Assembly (NCBI GenBank): GCA_905479515.1
Contig: CAJQMX010000025.1
Span: 66,180-130,179 of the forward strand
DNA length: 64,000 nt
Origin: an uncultured Parasphingopyxis sp.
GTDB taxonomy: Bacteria > Pseudomonadota > Alphaproteobacteria > Sphingomonadales > Sphingomonadaceae
Direction: 5' to 3'
A model generated the notes under the pieces. The model was not told where the DNA came from and ran no database searches. It was given only the letters and a program-made list of their open reading frames with translations. Shown in pieces: positions 54,522-62,929 of the stretch. A program made the translations under genes and the position numbers. Each line of letters starts with the position of its first letter. Within the stretch, counting starts at the first letter, position 1.

Positions 54522-55545
54522 AAAGAAGCCTCGATACGAGCGATACGATTTGTATCGTTCCCCATTGGCCCAAAAACCGACACAACGTGATCTTGCAAAC
54601 TTAGTGGGGTTCAAACGTGACGACTTAAGGCGCCTCGCAAACTACAAAGAGCAATTTATAGTTCGCCGCCAAACGGAAACTCGTGGAAAGGTCCGGGACC
54701 TTGCCTACCCTGAAGGCTGGCTTCGAGTCGTCCATGAGAAACTGAAATTTCATCTCAATAAGGTCAAACAGCCCGATTACTTGTTCAGCCCGCGCAAAAA
54801 CCGCGGACAGCGAGACAATGCAGAGCTTCATTTGGATCAGCTGCAGTATCTCTCGTTGGACCTAAAACAGTTCTATCCTTCGACATCTCGCAGCCAAGTG
54901 AAAAGCTGGCTCATACAGGACCTCGATATGATGGACGACGTTGCAGGCTTGTTTGCTGAGCTTGCTACCGTTGATGATATTGTGTCATTCGGGTCGCCCC
55001 TTACTCCGGTTCTCTGTGCGCTAGTTCATAGAAATATGTTCGATCAAATAGCAGAGTTATGTGGTGACCGGGGCCTACGGTACTCACTTTGGGTCGATGA
55101 CTTGACTATCTCAGGTAAGTTTATTCCGGGGGAGCTGCTAGAAGAGATTCGGGAGATCATTCGACGGTTCGGGCACCGGTCCCATAAAATCTCATATCGA
55201 ACTGGGAACCGTCCAGTTTTTGTTACTGGCATCGGGATAGTGGGTCGGGAACTGGTTGCCCCCCAGACACTGCACCGCCGTATCAAAGACTATTGGGAGC
55301 AGTTCTATTCCGCAGAGACTACCGACGAAAAGACCGATGTATATCAGAAGCTTCTCAGCCAACTGGGAACACTGAGGCACATCTGTGGACCAAAGTCTGC
55401 GATGGGGCAGAAAGCAGCCGACCAGATGAATTCCATCAGGCAAAAACGTGCGAAGCTTCTCCGTGAGACCAGCGAGCAAGAATCGATTGTGACAACAGGA
55501 AAATCGTTCGTATCGATTGAGCAAGGAGACGATCTGCCGTGGTAG
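54502..55545 (+). CDS. retron-type reverse transcriptase
   Basis: The 347-residue protein carries both retron hallmarks: NAELH (106-110), the NAxxH motif of region X, and VTG (241-243) in region Y. The catalytic palm has LSLDLKQFYPS (Asp120), GSPLTPVL (164-171) and WVDD (197-200, YxDD box with Trp and Val), followed by LTISG. Length and lack of a maturase domain fit retrons rather than group II introns. In retrons the enzyme copies msd from a linked RNA primed at a branching G. It overlaps XRE upstream and the effector gene downstream (7 bases), which defines a three-gene operon. Confidence 0.9.
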   Translation: MNQLRRRKKPRYERYDLYRSPLAQKPTQRDLANLVGFKRDDLRRLANYKEQFIVRRQTETRGKVRDLAYPEGWLRVVHEKLKFHLNKVKQPDYLFSPRKNRGQRDNAELHLDQLQYLSLDLKQFYPSTSRSQVKSWLIQDLDMMDDVAGLFAELATVDDIVSFGSPLTPVLCALVHRNMFDQIAELCGDRGLRYSLWVDDLTISGKFIPGELLEEIREIIRRFGHRSHKISYRTGNRPVFVTGIGIVGRELVAPQTLHRRIKDYWEQFYSAETTDEKTDVYQKLLSQLGTLRHICGPKSAMGQKAADQMNSIRQKRAKLLRETSEQESIVTTGKSFVSIEQGDDLPW

Positions 55546-57047
55546 CAGTCCGCGGCATCGCCAGAATCCGCCATGCTGAGACTGGCGAAATCTTCGAGAT
55601 CCCAGCAGCTGAGCTGGAATTTGAAGCGTCCGGACATGAAGAACGCTCAATGGGGCCAGAGTACGCTTACATCGCAAATTATGATCATCCCGAATTGGGC
55701 GAATTGTTCTGGGCTGTTTGGGAATATCCAGTTGGAGCGTTCAATGATCGTGAAACGATCGTCGGACCTCACGAATTGATCGAAGATTTCGATATTTCTA
55801 TCGAAACGGGTCCTGACCACGATGACACTGAAGACGAGATTGCTCAGCTGAAACAGGCAAAAGTAGAAGAGCTCGTGGAGTGGTTCCATGCTCGTTATGA
55901 GCATCCCGACAATGAAACGCCCTACGAGGGTCGTGAGGGCGGTTACATTTGGGTTGACGGTGGCCCGTATGATGCCCGCGAGGTGCTTTCCGACAATTTC
56001 GACGAAGTGGATGAAGAGATAATCGAAGCAGCGGTCGAAAAAGTTGAGTCAATTGGGATCAGCGAATGGGCGCCTGTAAGATCCGCAGACTATCTTCCTG
56101 ACGACGATGCCCCTGCTGTCGGGGAGGATGAATGGCCTCTCACACCTGACGAAGAGGCATCAGAAATTGATGCTCTAATATCAAATCTGCCCGCTGAAAC
56201 TGGCGACCCCTTGTTTAAATTGGGCGATGACGGCCTCATACACATGCTTGAGCCGGAAGATGCGGGTACTATTGAGGGAAATAAGGAGCTGCTTGGTGAG
56301 CTGACTGAAGCTACAGAAGCGCTCATTACATCTCTCAACGGCACTAACGCGCATGGTGCTTTGCTAGAGGCCGCAGCGAGATACCAACAGGCCTTGCCGA
56401 TAGGCTCAATCACGCAGATTTACTCTAGGGGTGTGAGTCTTTCGAACGCAGCGGTAACGACAAGACGCAGCATTGAGCACGATGCTCTTCCACCTCTGCC
56501 AAGTTTGGTAGAGCAGCATTTGAACACCGTGCAAGACTTACACGCGGCTTATATTATGACGCATCCGACTGGGAAAGAGCTCGCGGAAGCGTCTGCCGCT
56601 TACAACCAGCCAGCGAACGATTACGCCGAACTCAAGAATGCCATAGGTGAATTTTCAGAGGCAGTGGCCGCGCAGCGAGAATTGTTCGCTGGCGAAGTTA
56701 TTGAACAATTCGATCAATTGAAATCTGAAATCATAGAGAGCCCTCAATCAGATCGGACAGCACAGGTTGCTACTCAGGCGGTTGGCAATCTTACAAGAGG
56801 GATGTTGTGGAGCCTCAAAACCGCTGGTTTCTTTACCGTAGGTGTGGTGACTACAAGCGCTGTAGGCGCAAGTGTGCCAGCAACGGAACTTGCAGCACAT
56901 GGGACAGCGTTTATCGATCTCGCTTGGGCTTTCATCAGTGCGCATTCTAAAACACTAGGCGTGATCTTGGCGGCTCCAGGAGCAGATGGTACTTGGATCG
57001 CCAATTTGCCAAACATTCTTGCACGAATTGAACGTTTGAAGCGCTGA
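55539..57047 (+). CDS. uncharacterised putative effector of the retron-like locus
   Basis: The 502-residue protein starts at GTG 55539, overlapping the reverse transcriptase stop, with AAGGAG ten bases upstream. Residues 1-90 are beta-rich with LGELFWAVWEYPVGAFNDRE. Residues 90-235 are very acidic (DHDDTEDE, LPDDDAPAVGEDEWPLTPDEE). Residues 240-415 are helical and coiled-coil-like. Residues 429-446 and 456-480 are hydrophobic and may enter the membrane. I recognise no known retron effector (ATPase/HNH, deoxyribosyltransferase-like, protease, phosphoribosyltransferase). Retron effectors are usually toxins released on phage attack, and a membrane-damaging role is an inference from the C-terminal hydrophobic pair. 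Confidence 0.7.
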   Translation: MVAVRGIARIRHAETGEIFEIPAAELEFEASGHEERSMGPEYAYIANYDHPELGELFWAVWEYPVGAFNDRETIVGPHELIEDFDISIETGPDHDDTEDEIAQLKQAKVEELVEWFHARYEHPDNETPYEGREGGYIWVDGGPYDAREVLSDNFDEVDEEIIEAAVEKVESIGISEWAPVRSADYLPDDDAPAVGEDEWPLTPDEEASEIDALISNLPAETGDPLFKLGDDGLIHMLEPEDAGTIEGNKELLGELTEATEALITSLNGTNAHGALLEAAARYQQALPIGSITQIYSRGVSLSNAAVTTRRSIEHDALPPLPSLVEQHLNTVQDLHAAYIMTHPTGKELAEASAAYNQPANDYAELKNAIGEFSEAVAAQRELFAGEVIEQFDQLKSEIIESPQSDRTAQVATQAVGNLTRGMLWSLKTAGFFTVGVVTTSAVGASVPATELAAHGTAFIDLAWAFISAHSKTLGVILAAPGADGTWIANLPNILARIERLKR

Positions 57048-57049
57048 CT

Positions 57050-57065
57050 GGTTCTTTCTAGAACC
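57050..57065 (+). terminator. hairpin after the retron-like operon
   Basis: GGTTCT and AGAACC form a perfect 6-bp stem with loop TTCT three bases after the effector stop. There is no T-run, so it is a weak terminator candidate. Confidence 0.35.
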
Positions 57066-57159
57066 GCTTCAGGCGATAAAGCGATGAGGCCTCAGATCTC
57101 AAAAACCAGGTTGGCGGTGTTAACGGCTGCTTTTGCTCGCGTTTCAGAAGTTACGAGCG

Positions 57160-57290
57160 GCTGTTCTGGGGCGATTTTAAGTCGCTCAACGCTAAGCCGC
57201 GTACGGGCTTGTGCGTGCTTAGCGAAGGCGAGCGCAGCGGGTTGTGGTCGAAGCTGCGGAAACTCTCTTCGTCGAGGGCGTAAAGGTCAG
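57160..57290 (-). pseudogene. possible N-terminal remnant of an arsH-type gene
   Basis: A GTG within the last codons of arsC (near 57290) opens a frame reading SDLYALDEESFRSFDHNPLR, then STHKPVRG, before a stop at about 57160. ArsH proteins have a comparable short N-terminal lead ending in a HKPR-like motif before the flavodoxin fold. Here the fold is missing. An arsH gene truncated at this border is one reading; a chance frame is the other. Confidence 0.25.
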
Positions 57291-57706
57291 ACACGTGGCT
57301 CGCCCTTTTCATCGATAATCATCTCACCGTCTTCTTTGCAGAATGGTCCAGGGGGGAACTTGTCCAACAGATCGAGCACTGCCTCGCTCGGTCGGCAGAG
57401 CCGCAAGCCTTTCGGGCTGGCGACGATGGGCCGGTTGACCAGAACCGGGTGTGCGAGCATCGCTTCCAGAATTGTCTCATCGCTAACGCCCGCCTCCAGC
57501 AGGCCAAGTTCCTTTGCTGGCGATTTGGTCTCGCGCAAAGCAGCGCGCGGCGTGAGGCCAGCGGCAGCAAACAGGGCGAGTAGCTGCGGGCGCGTCCAGC
57601 CTTCGCGGATATAGTCGATGATGACCGGTGTCTCACCGCTTGCCTCGATTATGGCGAGGACATTGCGCGAGGTGCCGCAGTCCGGATTATGATGGATCAC
57701 GATCAT
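57287..57706 (-). CDS. arsC: arsenate reductase, glutaredoxin-dependent ArsC type
   Basis: The 139-residue protein has the active-site start IHHNPDCGTSRNVLA, with the catalytic Cys10 in HNPxCGTS. The arginine contacts of the family appear as LRETKSP and LVNRPIVASPKGLRLCRPSE. It reduces arsenate to arsenite with glutathione and glutaredoxin. Arsenite is then exported by ACR3, two genes upstream. Its ATG overlaps the stop of the MntP-like gene. Length is normal. Confidence 0.95.
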   Translation of the reverse strand: MIVIHHNPDCGTSRNVLAIIEASGETPVIIDYIREGWTRPQLLALFAAAGLTPRAALRETKSPAKELGLLEAGVSDETILEAMLAHPVLVNRPIVASPKGLRLCRPSEAVLDLLDKFPPGPFCKEDGEMIIDEKGEPRV

Positions 57707-58284
57707 GTCACGCCTCCAAATTGATGTGAGATGAAAATCAACAGCCCGATGATGATTAGCACAAAGCCGCCAGCAAGTTCGGCCCGCTGACCAAACCGCT
57801 CGCTAAGCACAGGTGCGATGTAAAAACCGAGCGTGCTCGCTGCGAATGACACCGCGCCAATAACAGGCGCTGCGAAGAGAATTGAGACACTGGTCAAGGC
57901 GAAGGCGACACCGACCGCCGCTGCGTCAATGCTGGTTCCCATCGCGGTCAGCAGCCAGAGCAGACGCGATGTCTGTCTTGGTTGTTCGGCTTCCCCCATT
58001 TCGGCGTTCGCTGGGCGCAACGCATCCAGGATCATTTTCGCACCAACGCCGCCCAGAAGAAGAAGCGCGATCCAATGGTCGAAGGCCCTGATCGCATCCG
58101 CAAACAGCAACGAAAGCCCCCAGCCCAATATGCACATGCCCGCTTCGAAAGTCCCAAACAGAGCGCCAACCCTCGCAGCCGCAGACAAAGACCGCGTCTG
58201 GACACGCGTTCCCTTTGCGATGGCAACCGCAAACGCGTCTGTCGACAGAGCGAAAGCGACTGGGAGAACCAATGATAAACTCAT
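57703..58284 (-). CDS. MntP-like efflux protein
   Basis: The 193-residue protein has six helices. Two half-repeats each carry a conserved acidic motif (ALSTDAFAVAIAKG at 12-25; AMGTSIDAAAVGVAFA at about 113-128), as in MntP manganese exporters. It sits between acr3 and arsC, 15 bases after acr3 and overlapping arsC. MntP-like proteins in arsenic operons are not usual for manganese. It may export another ion or protect against metal stress linked to arsenic, but this is unproven. Confidence 0.8.
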   Translation of the reverse strand: MSLSLVLPVAFALSTDAFAVAIAKGTRVQTRSLSAAARVGALFGTFEAGMCILGWGLSLLFADAIRAFDHWIALLLLGGVGAKMILDALRPANAEMGEAEQPRQTSRLLWLLTAMGTSIDAAAVGVAFALTSVSILFAAPVIGAVSFAASTLGFYIAPVLSERFGQRAELAGGFVLIIIGLLIFISHQFGGVT

Positions 58285-58299
58285 GTGAGTTCGCCTTGC

Positions 58300-59322
58300 T
58301 TAACTGGCCGGAAACGCTGGTCGCGTCCGGTTCGCAAAGGCGACCAATGACAGCATGACCGGCACTTCGACCAGCACGCCCACCACGGTCGCAAGCGCTG
58401 CGCCGGAATTCAGACCGAACAGGCTGATCGCCACGGCGACGGCCAGCTCGAAGAAATTCGACGTGCCAATCAAGGCGCAGGGCGCGGCGATCTTGTGCGG
58501 GACTTTCCACGCCCAAGCCGCGGCATAGGCGATGGCGAAAATGCCGTAGGACTGGATCAGGATGGGTACGGCGATCAGGGCGATGATGAGCGGGCGAGCG
58601 ATAATGGTCTCACTCTGAAAGCCGAACAGCAGGACGACCGTCGCTAACAGGCCGATGACCGACAGCGGCTTGATGCGAGACGTAAAGGACGACACTGCCT
58701 CCGCGCCGCCGCGCTTTGTCAGCATGTTCCGTGCAATAATCCCGGCGATCAGCGGGATCACCACGTAGAGCGCAACCGACAGGAGCAGCGTCTCCCACGG
58801 CACGGCGATGTCTGTCACGCCAAGCAGGAATGCCACAATCGGCGCAAAGGCGACGACCATGATCGCGTCATTCACGCTGACCTGAACAAGCGTGTAATTG
58901 GCATCGCCCTTTGTGAGCTGTGACCAGACAAACACCATGGCCGTACAGGGCGCGGCGCCGAGCAGGATCAGTCCTGCGATATAGCCTTCGGCGTCAGCGG
59001 GCGGAATGAGGCTCGCAAACACGGTGCGGAAGAACAGGACACCGAGCGCCGCCATGGTGAAAGGCTTTATCAGCCAGTTGACCACCAGGGTGATGATCAG
59101 GCCTTTGGGCTTTTCGCCAACCCGCGCCATGGCGGAGAAATCCACCCCGATCATCATTGGCCAGACCATGGCCCAGATCAGGATCGCGACCGCGAAATTG
59201 ACATTGGCGTATTCCAGCCCCGCCAGCGCCTGGAAGACGCCGGGGATAAGCAGGCCCAGCCCGATCCCCGCGAGGATGCAGAGCCCGACCCAGACCGATA
59301 GATACTTTTCAAATGCGCCCAT
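58300..59322 (-). CDS. arsB: ACR3-type arsenite efflux transporter
   Basis: The 340-residue protein has ten helices and the ACR3 signatures [22 protein letters not shown] and [24 protein letters not shown], the latter with the essential Cys. It also has [15 protein letters not shown] near the end. It exports arsenite, and antimonite in some members. It is called ACR3 or ArsB depending on the naming system and is unrelated to the E. coli ArsB family. It follows the porin by 12 bases. Confidence 0.95.
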   Translation of the reverse strand: MGAFEKYLSVWVGLCILAGIGLGLLIPGVFQALAGLEYANVNFAVAILIWAMVWPMMIGVDFSAMARVGEKPKGLIITLVVNWLIKPFTMAALGVLFFRTVFASLIPPADAEGYIAGLILLGAAPCTAMVFVWSQLTKGDANYTLVQVSVNDAIMVVAFAPIVAFLLGVTDIAVPWETLLLSVALYVVIPLIAGIIARNMLTKRGGAEAVSSFTSRIKPLSVIGLLATVVLLFGFQSETIIARPLIIALIAVPILIQSYGIFAIAYAAAWAWKVPHKIAAPCALIGTSNFFELAVAVAISLFGLNSGAALATVVGVLVEVPVMLSLVAFANRTRPAFPAS

Positions 59323-59334
59323 GAATTACTCTTT

Positions 59335-60726
59335 CTAGAAGGTCAGCGTGAGTTGGCCATAACCGAACAACGTCCCGTCGTCATCCGGTCCGCCGGGCAA
59401 GTTTTTCGGAAACTCACCATAAACGAGCGCCGATGCCCCAAGTTCGAGGCGCAGGCTGTCCGGCACAACCCAATAACGCGCCCGCGCGTCAAGCGTATGC
59501 CCGATGAAATCGCCCGACTGACCAGTCGGATCGCGCAGGCGCGCGATAACCCAGCTATCAGTCTCTGACGCCAGCGACGCGGCGTGATACTGGAACCAGC
59601 CATCCCAGCGGTCATCGGGTTTGACCTGCACCCGAAATCCCGGCGCACTTAAGTTCGCAGGCGTCAGTGGGCCATGGATTGAGGTATTGTTCAGATCGGT
59701 GCGCCGCCCGCCAAACAGGCGCTCATGCTGGTCGAAAGCGAGGTCGTTCGGGTCCTCGTCGCCGCTTGCATAATAATATTCGAGCGAGAGGCGCGGCTGC
59801 CATGGCGCATCGAATGTGTAGCCAACCGCCGCAATCATCATGGCCGCATCGACCTCAAGGTTCTGGGTATCTGCCGGATCGCTGGTTGCATACCGCGTTC
59901 CCTTTCGCAGGGCGGCTTCCAGGTCAATGTCCCATCGCCCGACTTCAGGCCTACGATAGAGCCGGAAGCCCGGCGCTATATAAGAGCGGTCAGGGGTCTG
60001 GAAGTCTTCGGTGTCTTCTTCTTCAAGGCCATAGACAAACACCTCGCCCCAGAGGCCGGGAACAGCGCCCGGCAGGATGTCGGCGCGGCGATAATGCACG
60101 CCCCAGATGCGACGCCCCCATTGTTCTTCATCCCCTGACAGCAGGTTGTCGTCTATATCCGGGCGCGTGTTCGGAAAGCGCGCCGTGGGCACAACGTAGA
60201 TCGCGTGGAGTTCATCACCCCGGTCCGCGGTGCTGGTGAAATGAGCGCCGGTATAGCTCTTGATCACATTTGCGTAGCTGACCCGTTCGATCTGGCGCTT
60301 CGAGCCGATAGAAACAGTCTGTCGACCGATCGTAAGCTGGCTCTTGGAGCCCTCGCCAAGCAGGCTCGGCAGCGCGTCGAACCGGGCATAAAGCTGGAGG
60401 ACATCGAGCGGATTGGCGAAGCTGCTGGAGAGCGGCGTGCCGCTGTCGCCAAGATAGGTCCGGCTGTCCTGGAACTCGACGCCGAATGATACTGAGCCTG
60501 CATCGGCTTCAGCGAGCAAGAGCGTGCGCAGCAAGAGGAGCTGATCGCTGCCTTCACGGCCAGCGCGAAACTGACCGTCGAGGCTCTCATAGCGTACACG
60601 CGTCTCCCCCTTGAGCGTCAGCCAATCCGGTGCCCCGGCCGCATCTTCCAGTCGGAAGGAGGCTTGAGCGCAGGCCAAATATGAGGCCTGCGCGAAAAGC
60701 GCGATAACAATGAAAAATCGCCACAT
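59335..60726 (-). CDS. AlgE-like outer-membrane porin in the arsenic operon
   Basis: The 463-residue protein has a signal peptide. A large beta barrel opens with LKGETRVRYESLDGQFRAG, has VEFQDSRTYLGDSGTPLSSS, and ends in the outer-membrane signature LTLTF. This is the alginate-export-type barrel family, which forms channels for small anions. Its place between a lipoprotein and acr3 suggests it carries arsenite or arsenate across the outer membrane. That role is an inference from context. Confidence 0.82.
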   Translation of the reverse strand: MWRFFIVIALFAQASYLACAQASFRLEDAAGAPDWLTLKGETRVRYESLDGQFRAGREGSDQLLLLRTLLLAEADAGSVSFGVEFQDSRTYLGDSGTPLSSSFANPLDVLQLYARFDALPSLLGEGSKSQLTIGRQTVSIGSKRQIERVSYANVIKSYTGAHFTSTADRGDELHAIYVVPTARFPNTRPDIDDNLLSGDEEQWGRRIWGVHYRRADILPGAVPGLWGEVFVYGLEEEDTEDFQTPDRSYIAPGFRLYRRPEVGRWDIDLEAALRKGTRYATSDPADTQNLEVDAAMMIAAVGYTFDAPWQPRLSLEYYYASGDEDPNDLAFDQHERLFGGRRTDLNNTSIHGPLTPANLSAPGFRVQVKPDDRWDGWFQYHAASLASETDSWVIARLRDPTGQSGDFIGHTLDARARYWVVPDSLRLELGASALVYGEFPKNLPGGPDDDGTLFGYGQLTLTF

Positions 60727-60774
60727 TTTAGTTTCCGGGCCGCGAACTAAAGCGGCGATTAATAGCTTTATTGG

Positions 60775-61179
60775 TTATTCGGGCGAGAACTCAAATGCCC
60801 CGCTCGCGCCGGCTGGAAAATCCGTTCGACAAAAGTCGGGTGAGGCGGCTTCGAAGGGACAATTAGTGTCCTGCTCAGGAAGCGTAATCTGAAGCGGTCG
60901 GTCACCAGCAGAATAGGTGCAGCTTCCTGATACCAGATCCTGAAGAACAATGAAGTCATAGTTATCGGAACCGCGACCATTGATATCTGCGCTGACATCG
61001 CGGCCACGCCGACTAATCCCTGAACATGAGACTTCCCAGTCCCCACTGCCGCTGGCCCGAACGACGAGATTTGAGGACTGTGTGTCTGACGCCACAGGAG
61101 TGGTGGGGTCAGTGGCACAAGCTGAAACAAGCAGCGTTGCGGAACCAATAAGCATCAACGCCTGGCAAGAGCGAATCAT
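60775..61179 (-). CDS. small lipoprotein of the arsenic operon
   Basis: The 134-residue protein has a lipobox (ATLLVSACA, Cys21). A beta-rich mature part has WEVSCSG, GSCTY, NCPFE and FCRTDF; four further Cys could form two disulfides. No family was recognised. It is the first gene after the palindrome at 61233-61254 and is followed by the porin after 48 bases, so it is probably co-induced with the arsenic genes. Confidence 0.65.
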   Translation of the reverse strand: MIRSCQALMLIGSATLLVSACATDPTTPVASDTQSSNLVVRASGSGDWEVSCSGISRRGRDVSADINGRGSDNYDFIVLQDLVSGSCTYSAGDRPLQITLPEQDTNCPFEAASPDFCRTDFPAGASGAFEFSPE

Positions 61180-61232
61180 ATTTGCCTCCCTTTTTTGCGA
61201 GATTAAGAGGCTAGCAGAGTAAGCTAATTATT

Positions 61233-61254
61233 TCAATATTCGATCGAATATTGA
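61233..61254. promoter_or_regulatory. perfect 22-bp palindrome, candidate ArsR operator
   Basis: The 11-base arms TCAATATTCGA and TCGAATATTGA are perfectly complementary with no spacer. ArsR-family dimers bind AT-rich dyads of this kind. It lies just after the arsR stop and 54 bases upstream of the lipoprotein gene, in position to control the following operon. Confidence 0.6.
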
Positions 61255-61255
61255 T

Positions 61256-61591
61256 TCAACAATTAACGGATCGTAGGTCGGCTAAAGGGGCGCACACTTC
61301 CGGATGGCCATGACAGCAGTTCTCAACCAGAGATGAAAGCAGGCTGTTCACTGCGTCGATCTCAGCGCGGTAGATCATGCGCCGCCCATCGCGCTCGACA
61401 CTGACAAGACCCGAATTGACCAGAATAGTGAGATGCCCGGACAGCTTGTTCGGAGCGAGCTCAAGCTGATCGGCAATCGCTCCAGCTTGCATGCCGTCAT
61501 GTCCCGCCTCCATGAGCGCGCGAAACGCCAGTAGCCGCGTTTCCTGCGACAGGGCGGAGAGTTGTTTCAGGGTGTCTGAGAGGTCGATCAT
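61256..61591 (-). CDS. arsR: ArsR-family arsenite-responsive repressor
   Basis: This 111-residue protein has a winged helix (ALSQETRLLAFRALMEAG, AGAIADQLELAPNKLSGHLTIL). The C-terminus has the Cys set ENCCHGHPEVC with a final Cys. Arsenite binding to the Cys trio releases DNA. The C-terminal placement of the Cys matches a branch of ArsR common in alphaproteobacteria rather than the E. coli ELCVCDL site. It is transcribed in the same direction as the ars operon, with the palindrome in between. Confidence 0.9.
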   Translation of the reverse strand: MIDLSDTLKQLSALSQETRLLAFRALMEAGHDGMQAGAIADQLELAPNKLSGHLTILVNSGLVSVERDGRRMIYRAEIDAVNSLLSSLVENCCHGHPEVCAPLADLRSVNC

Positions 61592-61919
61592 GGAGCAAGC
61601 TATACAGAATCTTGGGCATCAGTGCACCCAATATCATCGTAACCGGTTAATTCGGGATGTTTCCCACTGTTGACGTTATGTCTCCTTTTGCGCGCATTGC
61701 AGAGGTTGCCAGAGTCCGTTGTGGGGCGATTTTTGGACGCCAAGCTAGGGTCCGCCTCCGGTGTCAGATGGTCACAAATCAGTAACAGCATAGCCAACGT
61801 GGCCATCGGCAGCATTGCTTCAGTCGATAAATCCATGCCACAATTCGAGGACATTTTTTGTGTATGCACGACTTCATGATCACGAACGTCCCGTTTGCAG
61901 CTTCTCAGTGCAAGACCTC
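61592..61919. other. intergenic region between arsR and the membrane protein gene
   Basis: It holds the arsR promoter, not resolved, and a 20-base sequence at 61676-61695 (TTATGTCTCCTTTTGCGCGC) that recurs at 62857-62876. No gene was found; frames here are short. Confidence 0.4.
61676..61695. repeat. imperfect direct repeat, left copy
   Basis: TTATGTCTCCTTTTGCGCGC matches 18 of 20 bases with 62857-62876. The two copies bracket the membrane protein gene and the right copy lies near the IS66 element. Confidence 0.4.
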
Positions 61920-62747
61920 ATGATTGCGAAGGTTTTACGACGGCGAAGGAACTTCGCGTTGTTCGCGGGCATGGTATCCATCGCGAATCTTCTTGTCATG
62001 GGTGTCATGGAAGGCTGGCCGGCGCCGTTGTCGGCGTTCTTCGACGCATACAACCGCATTTTGGGATGGTTCTTCGGGCCCCTCGAGTGGTTTGTTCGGC
62101 TCGTCGCAGCCTACTTAGGTTTGGAGCTAACGCTTAGTCCCGCTTGGCGGGATGTAACCCTAGTCCTGTCACTCTATTTCGGGGCGCGCGCCAGCGCTTA
62201 CCGCGAGGCGGGATTCACAGGGCGCGCTCGATTTAGAATGGCCTTTGGATTTGTGATGGCGCTAATCACTGGGTTTCTATTTGGCATCACCTCACTGGTT
62301 CCAGAGCAGTACGCGCTGACGTTCGCCTTTGCTAGTTTGACGTTTGGAATTTTCATTTTTGATTTTGTCGACGCAATAGTCAGCGCAACTTTTACGCGGA
62401 TGGATGGATATTCTTGGATTGGTGATGTTCGACGATACCTAGGGTTCACGCTACCCGTTTTAGTCATGGGCCTCGTATTTACGGCTCTCGCATTCGCGTT
62501 GTCACAGAGCCCGTTCAGCATTTCGCTGAAACTTGCGTTAGCGGTTGCTCTCACCGCCTACGCGTCCTGTCTCTCGCTATACTGGCTTTGGAAGGGATGG
62601 GAGTTTGCGAGCCCAACCACCAACCGAAGATCAGGAGAAACACGTTTCCAGCGCTTTAAGCGCAGCAGCAATACACTTCTGGCTTCTGAGATTGGCGCGT
62701 CTATTTTGGGCGCCATACTGATGGTGCTGTTCGCCGCGGGGCTATAG
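61920..62747 (+). CDS. multi-pass membrane protein of unknown function
   Basis: From the ATG at 61920 the protein has 275 residues and about seven hydrophobic segments (FALFAGMVSIANLLVMGVM; FGFVMALITGFLFGI; TLPVLVMGLVFTALAFAL; IGASILGAILMVLFAAG). A longer frame from 61815 adds an unlikely hydrophilic start. No motif of a known transporter or enzyme was seen. It stands alone between the arsenic operon and IS66, flanked by short direct repeats. Confidence 0.6.
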   Translation: MIAKVLRRRRNFALFAGMVSIANLLVMGVMEGWPAPLSAFFDAYNRILGWFFGPLEWFVRLVAAYLGLELTLSPAWRDVTLVLSLYFGARASAYREAGFTGRARFRMAFGFVMALITGFLFGITSLVPEQYALTFAFASLTFGIFIFDFVDAIVSATFTRMDGYSWIGDVRRYLGFTLPVLVMGLVFTALAFALSQSPFSISLKLALAVALTAYASCLSLYWLWKGWEFASPTTNRRSGETRFQRFKRSSNTLLASEIGASILGAILMVLFAAGL

Positions 62748-62856
62748 TCATCGTTACACATTCGGTGGGTTTCTGGTCACTTTAAGAGTTGCTTCCGATG
62801 TTTAACTGCCAAAGACGCTACCTGAGTCAGTTCGAGGGCGACATCTACCGCTTAGC

Positions 62857-62876
62857 TTATGTCTCCTTCTGCTCGC
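62857..62876. repeat. imperfect direct repeat, right copy
   Basis: TTATGTCTCCTTCTGCTCGC, 18/20 identical to 61676-61695, 54 bases before the presumed IS66 end. Confidence 0.4.
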
Positions 62877-62929
62877 GAAGAAGATGACGACAGCCTTCCT
62901 AGAGTTGAGGTTTCGACTGCAATTCCAAA

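Noticed and set aside
57084..57614. 176-codon plus-strand frame opposite arsC
   Set aside because: Ser/Arg-rich shadow of the arsC coding strand; arsC has clear catalytic motifs.
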